Source: Ostrinia nubilalis (taxonomy: Eukaryota > Arthropoda > Insecta > Lepidoptera > Crambidae). Taken from it: DNA of 64,000 nt. The position numbers and the translations under genes were made by a program. The notes under the pieces were generated by a model. It did no database searches, was not told where the DNA came from, and saw only the letters and a program-made list of their open reading frames with translations. Location of the stretch: contig NC_087111.1 of assembly GCF_963855985.1 (NCBI RefSeq), positions 3,229,001 through 3,293,000 on the forward strand, in the 5' to 3' direction. Below, in pieces: positions 54,990 through 64,000 of this stretch. The stretch's first letter is position 1. The number at the start of each line of letters is the position of its first letter.

Positions 54990-55250
54990 TGTACTTAAAT
55001 TTGACTATTCTTACCGTTAGATAATTCCTGGCAATAAGTGGTGACTGAGTTTGTTCCGGCGTTTCTTCTCAGCACTTGCCATATGTTTGTCTCGAAGCGC
55101 TGGTAGGGCCCAAAAGATAAGGAGACATGTAAAGTGCCCCATAAGGGCTACCTTTTCTTTTTTTATTATTTTCTATTGACGTTCATAAGTGCCACTTGTG
55201 GTCTAAACTGAATAAATATTTTTTGATTTTGATTTTGATTTTGATTTTTG
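54990..55250 (+). other. LINE 3' untranslated region and GATTTT tail
   Basis: The segment from the ORF2 stop to about 55,221 ends with CATAAGTGCCACTTGTGGTC and CTGAATAAATATTT, then repeats of GATTTT (55,222-55,250) in place of poly(A). The last ~45 bp are what is found again at 5925-5966. Confidence 0.8.
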
Positions 55251-57122
55251 ATTATGGATTTACACGTTGTTCGATTCCGCAGCACGTCACACAGGCTCGT
55301 GATAGCATTTATCATCTGGCGTAAATTACGTGCGGTCGTGATGGGAGATAGCGGCTATCGACGATGCTCATCTCGTGGATAGCGTTTACACAACCAGACT
55401 CTTTCGATTAGTCGTTACCAGAATTAAAAAAAAAACGAATTAAACTTTTTGCCGATGCTTGCGCAGTATCATTGCATCTAATTGAGGCTTGCTTATTGAG
55501 ATGAGGATTAGTCGGCAGTTTTACGCTCTCTCAGTATGATAAGTAAAATACATAGCACTCTATTTTTATCGTTATAATAATACGTATCAACCGCATCAAA
55601 TCGAAATGGTAGAGCTGCGAATGCGATTCGTCAATAACACTGTCAATGTGTCTAATAATACAGCTACAGCTATGCTATTTATTATATCGATGCATTGCTT
55701 TCATATCAAATTAAATGACTACCTACCTATTATCATAATGACTACGGATTATCATGTTCATGATTAATTAATTATTGATACGCATCATTTTGATACCAGC
55801 ACTTTTTCATCAGAATTTTACCTGTCAATTCTGTCATGTACACCTAATCAGCAGTCATCAACCTCTACTTTAGCTTCTATTTTCTTTTAACAAAAACGCG
55901 TGACAATGTGTCGAATTCGTCAGGTTTTTTTTATTTGCTTGATAGGCGTGAATAGAGCTAAAGAAATAAATGGTTTCAGTGACGCCTCTAAAATAAAATC
56001 GTCGCGTGTAAACCATAGTTGGACACAACCATACGACGGGAGTGGCGCAATGGCGACAACGAGAACGGGAAAGCGAGCCGACTGCTTTCTCGCGGGTGCA
56101 GGGTTACCGATCTTATGCGAATAAACGTTTGCCACATCATCGTTTATTTGGTAAAACGACACTGAAGAAGCAAAAAGCGGTGTTGAATTCCGCTCCTGCG
56201 TAAAGAATTTGAGGTACAAATGCCTACCTGAAATCTGATTGCTGTATTCGTCGCTTAATCTTTCAGATTTTCAAATGAACAGTTGTTATTTAAAACTTTA
56301 CTTACACATACCAATTACCATACCCATGTTTTCAATGGCGGATAAGCAACATCATTTGCAAATCTAATTACAAATCGGCGGGTGCAGTACAAGTGTTAAC
56401 CCTACCACTCGGCGCGCGTAGCAACAAGCGCTGCGCTTGTGTGCCGATCGCTAATTTACGTAACGGTTGACACCTGTCAGAGAGCGCACGCACACGCGCA
56501 CCCGCTTATTGTTCCGTGCGTATAACTACACTATCTGTCATGGCGACACTTGTGTACAACTGTATTTATTTGAAAGTCTGCTGCTGGATTCGAAAACGGT
56601 GTGATTGAGTGTAATGACACTGCGCGCTTTTTAGCGTTATCTTTTTCTAGGCCACGTGTTTGTGATAGAGTTCACTGGCATAACATTTCTCTAAATTATG
56701 ACTTAAGTTCATAATTCATTTCTATTAACTTGGATTAATAATTCATTCTATTACTGCCTGTAACTAGGATTTGAAAGGCAATCCACAAAAACCAGATGCA
56801 AATATTTATCTTCTCCCATGCGTTGAACAAATGGTCGCTCCATGCAAGGTAGGTTATTATTCTTATTTGCTGTTTAATGTCGTCCCTAAAGTACTTATAT
56901 TATGCAAAAGTGAAATAAGTACGTGTTTCTCGATAAAATAATGGACAGTCGATTTTACAACGGCCTCATTATCATTCGTTATCGTGCGCCACCCGTCACC
57001 TTGATCGATAGTTGCCAGGCGAGCGCTCGTTCCCACGTTCCGATGCAGATGCACCTATATTGCAGTGCGTTGTGTTGCCAGGAATTTGGAAAACGGGAGA
57101 AAATACACCTCGATCATCGTCG
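55251..57122. other. Non-coding stretch
   Basis: No gene or repeat recognised. A GC-richer patch occurs at about 56,410-56,520. Confidence 0.4.
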
Positions 57123-57345
57123 GTGGCGATGGTTCGTTCATTCAGTTTCAGCCGAAACAAGTCTACTACTGGACAAAGGCCTCCCCCAAGGATGGCCGCT
57201 GGGGCAGGAAAGTTCTTGAGTGGCGACCACGAGCCGGAAGACGTAGCGTGGGCAGGCCTCCCATTAGGAGGACCGACGATCTGGTGAGGGGCGCCGGAGG
57301 TGCCTGGATGCGAGCGGCGCATGACCGGTCTTTGTGGCGATGGTT
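57123..57345. mobile_element. RTE-type LINE scrap with 5' inversion (twin priming)
   Basis: 57,135 to ~57,199 is the 3' end of the family on the - strand (CTTGGGGGAGGCCTTTGTCC, then TTTCGGCTGAAA). About 57,200-57,333 is the adjoining upstream part on the + strand, encoding KVLEWRPRAGRR, IRRTDDLVRGAGGAWMRAAH and DRSLWRW. GTGGCGATGGTT is repeated at 57,123-57,134 and 57,334-57,345 as the apparent target duplication. The sequence family is the same as at 62,445-62,606. Confidence 0.75.
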
Positions 57346-58030
57346 ATTTCCGAAAATATCTAAAAGTAGAAGCAATAAAAACTTTAACACATTCATTTCA
57401 TTGGTCTGACTCTGCACTGTCTCACATAAATACGTAATGACGTCGCAGCGATAAATACTTTTCAATTGACGCTCCTAACCTAGTTTCAGTTCGATGTGCC
57501 GCGATTATGTATGGGTCAAGTAAACACAATTTTTAAACATAATAAATAAATAAAATTGGTAATTTCTCTAATTTGCTGTTAGCAGATGTAAGACAGAACT
57601 TTTCTGATTCTTTCGTTCGTTCACAGAAAACTCATAAGGCTTATTTAAAGACAATTTCAATGCTTTGCCTTCTAGCAAGGTCTAAGTATTCTTTAGAAAT
57701 AGCCGCTGAAGAGATGTCAATAAAACTTTCCATATAAAACTGCACAATGCATTCTTAGCTACAACATACCACATTGCACTGGCCATGCAAACGGAGTGCC
57801 ATGCGTGACCTGAGCGTTGACCCGTGACCCGCGGCGGGGGAGGTCGGGAAATGGGAATGCGATCTTTGCACTCCTGCTTCATCCATGTGTAGAGATGCCA
57901 TTGGGATAGTTCTTAAGGCGGTGATGTAAGGTCTAGTATCAATTTAAAACTTTTCAATAGCCTAATGGCATTTTGTAAGTGTGGTTTGTGAGCCGCTTGC
58001 AATGAATGACATTGCCGCTTAAAGTAAAGA
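57346..58030. other. Non-coding stretch
   Basis: Nothing recognised. Confidence 0.4.
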
Positions 58031-58074
58031 ATAAGGGGTCACGGTAAAATTAGGGATTGATGGTGAAAACGAGC
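58031..58074. repeat. Fragment of the MITE family seen at 60,270
   Basis: AAATTAGGGATTGATGGTG followed by AAAACGAGC repeats the right end of the MITE at 60,270-60,353 (AAATTAGGGATTGATGGTG, TAAACGGGC), with GGGG and CAC blocks upstream also shared. The left end is missing. Confidence 0.6.
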
Positions 58075-60269
58075 ATATACCTGGTTACATATTTTTATTA
58101 TTTACCAAAACGTCATAGATATAGCTAATATCGATCTTACAGAGAATCGTCGCAAAAACAAAGTTAACATTTATTTACTCGTATCAAAGTTCCGATTGGA
58201 ATAACAAAGTATTTCTGAGGTTATCTGTAACTCAATCAAACACGCGCGCGTCTGTCGCCTCGGTTCATAAAATATTACCGACTACACACATTTATTAACA
58301 CGTGTTCAGAGAAATACGGATTTTACTGAAGATACACTTCGCTTGTGAGACAGGGTTGCCGGTTGGTACGAGGTCAAATAATAATAATATACTTGAAGTA
58401 AAACAGATTTCAGTGAAAAACAGAAGAGGTTTATTATGCTCAATGTTCAGGATTCCTATGCTTCTTTTCTATTTATCTTCGAAGTGTGACACATCCACTA
58501 CCAATCAAATCTTAAAAGTCAGAGGTATTAAGCTAACACCAGGCCCTTGGACCTTCGTTCTAAAATGCACGATGGCGTCAAACACTATTTCACCATTAGA
58601 CTTTTCCCCCAATAATAACAAGCGGACAACCCTTGGCTTAACCGCAATGGACGTGTGCAGAATTGCAAATTAGATTTAGTGCGTCAAAGATACCCCGAGT
58701 TTGCCGAAATTCAGCCTCTGTGAATGAGGAAATGGCTGTTTCATCTCTAACATCTGTTTATATATTCCACCTAATTGGGACTATTTTTGGCTTCGTAAAG
58801 TGCCTCGGACCTTAACGACATTCGTATTTTCAATTAAGTTTAATTTTAGTTTTGTAATTGATGTAGCTCGTAGACCTTGCGTCTTGAAGTGCTGAGCAAA
58901 CAAGTCTCATGTTTGTCTCGCTAAATACATAACAATGTACTCGGAACTGTTAGCTTGAAATAACATTAAGTTTTTCAATTTATTCAAGGCCGCAATGCTG
59001 CTATTTGTCACTACACTAACGTGCAATTCACATCGGCAAAAATGCGCGGCGTAATGCATCAGGGTACATTTCACGAGCGCAGCAAATCTTTGCTATTCAT
59101 AGTGTACACGGAACGGCAAACGGTGCAGTTTCCAGGCAATAATAATATCTAAAGACATTCCGCTCGTTTCCGCTTGCTCCGCTGAAAAGGAATGCTGATT
59201 CGACCGCTCGCTCGGCTCGCAGTTCGCACACACATCGATTTATCGGCGACTCGACATTGACAACGCAAACGTTTTTCTGCGCTCGATGCCTTTGCCGGCA
59301 ATATTTAGCCCTTGTTCCACTTTTCGCGCTGATGTGTCGTAAATATTCAATCACGTTACAACACTTTAATTTAGGCGCTAACCACAAGCTATTTCGAGTA
59401 AACACTCGAAATAACTCGCTTACAACCTAATTCGTCACCTAACTGAGGTGAGATGGGGTCAAACGTAGACATAATAATCTACATTTTCATCGAATTATAC
59501 GCAGGATCGTGTACAGCCCCTATAAAGTCAACTTTACATATTCCGATACGACCGTAAAAGTTTATGTCCGCAGTTAGCTGAGCAAGCAGTCATGCTTTTG
59601 CTGCCATAGCTGTTATGGTACCTACAACGCTTAAAAAAACAATTCCTGTGAAATAGCTTACAAAGACTTTTTTCCGAACCGTTAGAAAATCATTAACCCA
59701 CATTCCATTTTATACCTTATGCTTATGCTAATTGAGCGTAAATTCTTATATTGTGAAGTTGGTGAGCATTTGTCACACAGAATGATCAATGATAGACTCG
59801 TGAGAAACATTCAGACCATTTTGTAAGACAAAAGGTATTCACGGACGTATCATTAGGGCGGCTTTTGTCCGGTGAAATACACGTTGTTAGCAAAAAAGTG
59901 AATAAATTGACTGGCTAATTCGTTCGTTCTAAATTACTGTAGATGTTTGCTTTTGTTTCGAAGTGGTCGAATCATTTGGGATATTGTCGGAGTTTCGGCT
60001 GAGAAAGTTTGGGGACAAAGCGGTGAGTAGTACGTTGCATAATAATTTAGGAGACTATTCCACAAGTATTCCTTTTGATAAATCGTTAATTCTGTCTGTT
60101 TCGAGTTTGCCAACTAATTAAATTATTAGTTTAGTGTTGTTCTAGACGAAGTTTTCGATTGTGTATTATGTAGAAAGTTAGCTAAGTTGTCTATTACTAA
60201 GCTGGTAACTTTGAACTGGCTTGGAAGTTTGACTTTCAGGTTTGTATTATTTTTCCCCCGGAGGGTAAT
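58075..60269. other. Non-coding stretch
   Basis: No gene or repeat recognised. Confidence 0.4.
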
Positions 60270-60353
60270 GCTCGTTTTCACATGGTAACACATAACATGA
60301 ATTTTGTTTTCATAGGGGCACTTAAAAATTAGGGATTGATGGTGTAAACGGGC
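60270..60353. mobile_element. Short MITE, about 84 bp
   Basis: The left end GCTCGTTTTCAC and the inverted right end GCCCGTTTACACC pair imperfectly. The interior AAATTAGGGATTGATGGTG is shared with the fragment at 58,031. Flanking TAAT and TAAG may hold a short target duplication. Confidence 0.5.
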
Positions 60354-62444
60354 TAAGAGTCCTACGACTACGAGTAAATAATTGACGACAGCTCTGGAAA
60401 GATTTCAGCGTCGCCGCTTCCATTCACCTCGCATTGTCTTCGCGCATGCAACGGTGTCCTTTTGTTTGGCCGGCCCCGCTGCACAAAAACGGTACTTAAC
60501 GCCGCGCACAAAGACGCGCAGAAAACCCTCGGGCGATAGTTTTATTCCTTTTAGAGACAGTTTTGCACTTGGTAAATAGATGAAACAATTACCACTGGGT
60601 GCGGTAATAAGGAGATTATTGTTTGGTAAAGCTTATGCTTCAAAAAACGCCCAGTTCTTGCTAAAAACAAGAAATCATGTGTTTCCCATTCTCTACAGTC
60701 TACACCAGTGTATTGGCGTAAAACATACAAACAATCGTATTAAAAAGGCACAAACTAGATTGGAGTTCTTGCAAAAAATGAATGAAACAATGATACTAAT
60801 GAATTCTCTTCGCTACATGAGAGTTGCAAAACTTGCAAAGCAACAGTTTTGACTGAATTCCAATTATAAGGGCAACATTGTCATTATTACGACGATATTT
60901 TATTGAGCTTATCTCAAAATTATGGACGGAATATAGCGCTTGAGGTCGTCGTTACATCATAAATTTGGCCCGAGCAAGTTATTCCTCTGCCCAGGGGACC
61001 TCGGAGGAAAGTAATGAACGTTATAAATGATAAACGCGTTACACCATATCGGTAAGATCGAAATTTTCGGAGATTACACTCTTGAATTATGTCATAAAAT
61101 ACGATTAACTGCGGAAGAATTGTACCTTGTCGAGTTTGGGTTATCATCAAGTTTTAAATAAACGTTAACGATGCATGTTGATTACTTTTATTTGTTCTTG
61201 GACTCATCCAAGATGATAATGACTCATCATTATCATATCCTTTTGAAATAACATGGCATTACCTTTCGATGTACAGTAAAATTACTTTTTTTATTAGCAA
61301 GTGCTGAAGTATTCGGTAAGCGGTTTAAGTATGTAACGGGACTGAGAGGTGGGAACTCTCTTTCCCATCGCTGCAACTCATGTGTAGCCAGGATCTACAG
61401 TTTGACCGCCAAAGAAAAAGATAACCCTACAACTATAGTCCATACACTACGTTCATTGAATCTAGGGCTTCAAGTCTGCTTTCGTTCACGGAAAGGGATC
61501 GATCGGGTAAGCGGGCACCCTCGCCCACCTGTCTGCAGGCGGTCTCGTCACTAGGGCTACCGACTTACCCAGAAACGGGCGCAAAGTTACGGGGACTATG
61601 ATAGGGCCGGTTACCTTGCGATGCAGGCAACGCAAATTGAATTTCCTGCGGGAAATATTCTCTGTAAAGTGCGTTTTCTCAAGCCGCTAGGTTGCTAGCT
61701 GATACACAGGATATTAGATTATCTCTTCTTGATTATGATGTTTAACATTTTGATGGCATTAGACGAAGAAAGACCTCTTGCACATTGACTTACACACTGT
61801 AAGAACTTCTGTACTAGTTGGAAAACAAAAATATAACTTGCAAAAGGAAGGACACGTTGTTTCTTCCAACAAAAATGAGTTGAAAATAAGGATATCTGGA
61901 AAGTTGAGTATAGGATTACTCATACGGTTACAGACCATAAATGTGCTAAAACGAGTAGAAGGGCATGGGCCACCCCTGCATATCCCTGACTGCATGTGAC
62001 CCGCTTTTCATATCCCACACAGGAGGTTTTTGTGTCACGTAATTGATAAAACGTTTGCCGACTCTGTGTAACCAGAGTTTTGATTCCGCCTTTAATGTGA
62101 TTCCTTTTGCAAGGCTTGCGATGACATTATACATTTGGATCTGAAAGTGCACACAAACTTGAGCAAATACGAGCATTGGGGTTTCTCATTTAATTAGATG
62201 GATTTTAACGAATGGGGTGGTGTTTATTGAGTTCATGTTGACACATGGCTCTTTTCAAAAAAAATGTAGACTGGAAATCGATAGGTACACGGAACGATAA
62301 TTTTGTTTATGCGAGCAGAAAGTTTGAAGTATTTTTTTAACTGAACCTATATTAACTAGACTTGTCTTATCGTTACTTTGTAACGGTTCGCGATTTATAC
62401 TGTAATGTTTTACATTTTAAGGTGATAGGACAATTTGGAAGTTG
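60354..62444. other. Non-coding stretch with a GC-richer block
   Basis: A 90-codon AUG-started open frame at 60,580-60,852 has no recognisable motif. The block at 61,330-61,620 is GC-richer than its flanks and reads like a transposon scrap (AGGCGGTCTCGTCACTAGGG, ACGGAAAGGGATCGATCGGG), but I cannot name the family and its coding frames are broken. Confidence 0.35.
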
Positions 62445-62606
62445 GTAGCGTGGGCAGGCCTCCTACTAGGTGGACGGACGATGTCTGGTAAAGGCCGCGG
62501 AAAGAACCTGGATGCGGGCAGCGCAGGACCGTTCATTATGGAAAGCCTTGGGGGAGGCCTTTGTCCAGCAGTGGACGTCATTTGGCTGAAACAAACGAAC
62601 GATAGG
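62445..62606 (+). mobile_element. RTE-type LINE 3'-end fragment
   Basis: It begins GTAGCGTGGGCAGGCCTCCT and runs through a frameshifted copy of the WTDD, AAxRAWMRAAQD and SLGEAxVQQWTSFG region (AGCCTTGGGGGAGGCCTTTG, CCAGCAGTGGACGTCATTTG) to GGCTGAAACAAACGAACGAT. This is the C-terminal end of the protein and the 3' end of the element, and it is 5'-truncated. It shares its left part closely with 57,242-57,333. Confidence 0.75.
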
Positions 62607-64000
62607 ACAATAATTTACTTTGATGACAAAAGAACATCGAATACCTTTTAGAATATTGTATCGCGTGAACCGTTTTCCAACTCAACGCTCGTATTCGTGA
62701 CTGCTCATGTATGATTGCGATAAATACGCAGTTTGAAGGGAGAGCAGCCAAGATACCTTAGAAAATTGGAGATTCGAGTGTGAAACATTTAAATATTTTA
62801 AAAAGAAAAATAACATCTGCTTAAATATTCTTCCAATTTATTTCTTTTTCTAAATTAAATAGTAACCCTGCCCCATCGGAGATTAATTTGTTGACCATAA
62901 CGTACTTAGTCTCAAATTCTCAATGGCTTCTTATTGATGAAAACATCTCGAGTGAAACGAAATCCAGAAAAGTATTTTTAACATAAATAGAAAAGAAAAT
63001 CTTTTTTATATCGTAAGTTCATTGAAGGGTGCTTCACTAAATATTTTGAAATCTTTTGCATGAGACGTATGAATCTTTTGTGAGTTTTGTTCATTATTTA
63101 TTATAAGATGACAAATAAGCATGTAAGATCTTATGTAATGTTGTTTGTGATGAATTACGTCTGAGTATGCTAATACGGGTTTCGATTCTATTGACATTAT
63201 AATCATTAGTTTTGTGCTTAGCCATTGTTTTAACCTCTCAACGTATTCAAAGTGTTGTTGAACAGCATTTTCCTTTAACCCATAATTACGCGCAATAATA
63301 GCTCCCAACGAGCATGAGAAAATCGAGAGTACTACTTTTTATTACATTGACGCAGCCAGCATTCTGTTTTTAGGTTGACAAACCTGTTTCTGCCATTAAA
63401 CGCTCCGTTTCAAGTTGTAGATACGTATAATTATGTATTAAAGTTATCTCAGTAAGTAAGATTAAACGATTCCGAATAGACCAAGTATTGATTTGTCATA
63501 ACACGAAGCACCTTCAGAAAGCTCTGTTAAAAGTAATGAGCCATTCACGGCTGGAGCCGGTCACATGTTCGGTCCGGCGGGCGGGGTGAACGAACTTTGC
63601 GCGTCCCCGCGATCGAACGCTCGCCATCGCGTAGCGTGGCCACGCGTCCGGGGCACCTCGGACGGGTTTTGTGCGCGTCCGAGCGAGCTAACTGTCCGGT
63701 TTGTGACAACATTCGTTCCTGCAATGAAGCATAGCGATACCAGAAATGCAGGCGTCTTTGAAAAGCTTTGGGTTTTCTTTGTTATTGTGCGCCATGTAAT
63801 ATGAAAGGATGAGTCAAACTTGTCCGGTCTCTTTATTATCAATGAAGTGACTTCTGCACTTGTGCTTCTGTCCCCGCGAGACGAAGTTTTAAGAAACTAA
63901 ACAATGAGCGCTGTTTTTTAGCAAGCCAACAGTAATTAAAACTATCCGTTTGAGTTGTAAAGTTGGCGACTCTAGTCCCTTGCCCCACTTGCACTGGCGA
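62607..64000. other. Non-coding stretch
   Basis: AT-rich until about 63,540, then a CpG-rich patch (63,560-63,700) with open frames on both strands and no recognisable protein. Confidence 0.4.

Larger units (their letters stand above)
49315..55250 (+). mobile_element. 5'-truncated LINE (CR1/jockey group) with internal duplication
   Basis: The element enters in the middle of ORF1: an in-frame TAG at 49,312 lies just outside, and no AUG precedes the coiled coil. It has ORF1, ORF2, a ~230-nt 3' untranslated region and a GATTTT-repeat tail ending near 55,250. A 1257-bp tandem duplication (49,920-51,176 and 51,177-52,433) spans the end of ORF1 and start of ORF2. ORF2 after the second unit is intact. 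The 3' end recurs as a scrap at 5925-5966. No target duplication could be fixed. Confidence 0.85.

Noticed and set aside
55255..55275. GTTCGATTC resembling a tRNA B box
   Set aside because: No A box or cloverleaf could be drawn around it.
60580..60852. 90-codon AUG-started frame (MKQLPLGAVIRRLLFGKAYA)
   Set aside because: No known motif, no splice or promoter context; length is within chance for the window.

Overview
The window looks like nuclear DNA of an insect, most probably a moth or butterfly. It is AT-rich and dominated by transposon remains. The LINE open reading frames, the short repeats ending in AT-rich 'atttataatattagta' and 'cccgcggcttcgcccgcg' blocks, the MITEs with GGCTGGGTTGCACCA-type ends and the RTE-type LINE 3' ends are all types I associate with Lepidoptera. 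No complete host protein-coding gene can be recognised. The host assignment and the absence of a host gene are inferences from reading, not from a search.

Layout. 1-4.3 kb: AT-rich DNA with nothing recognisable. 4349-5308: a 960-bp foldback-like element built from seven copies of a ~140-bp unit, four forward and three inverted. 7.9-11.7 kb: a composite in which a decayed DNA transposon (candidate inverted ends at 8171 and 11723, seven CAGRGGACTGT motifs) was invaded by a 5'-truncated LINE, nested short repeats and an RTE fragment. 13.5-19.9 kb: scattered MITEs and short repeats. 21.3-34.7 kb: the only signals that could belong to a host gene, all on the + strand. These are a recursive (zero-length) splice site at 21329/21330, a possible 160-nt exon at 24463-24622 beside a CpG-rich block, and a 35-nt micro-exon at 32821-32855. 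Together they suggest that this part lies inside a very long intron of a + strand gene. A MITE cluster fills 26.6-28.0 kb.

34.9-39.9 kb: a nearly complete LINE on the - strand, with ORF1 carrying a coiled coil and a baculovirus FP-like C-terminus. Its ORF2 (endonuclease plus reverse transcriptase) is interrupted by a single in-frame stop. 40.2-43.7 kb: a 3.4-kb long-inverted-repeat element with ~1.1-kb arms around a decayed RNase H-type LINE fragment. 49.3-55.25 kb: a 5'-truncated LINE on the + strand with an intact 945-residue ORF2 and a perfect-looking 1257-bp tandem duplication across the ORF1/ORF2 junction. In this element ORF2 has no usable AUG. Its frame opens exactly at a UUUAAAU slippery heptamer inside ORF1, which points to -1 frameshifting. 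57.1-57.35 kb: a tiny RTE insertion with the inverted layout and target duplication expected from twin priming. 58-64 kb: a further MITE, an RTE scrap and otherwise plain DNA.

How the parts work together. The LINE proteins would form cis-acting retrotransposition machines: ORF1 protein binds RNA, and ORF2 protein nicks the target and reverse transcribes. Several scraps match the 3' ends of elements in the same window (5.9 kb with 55.2 kb; 7.9 kb with 34.9 kb), so these families have inserted here repeatedly.
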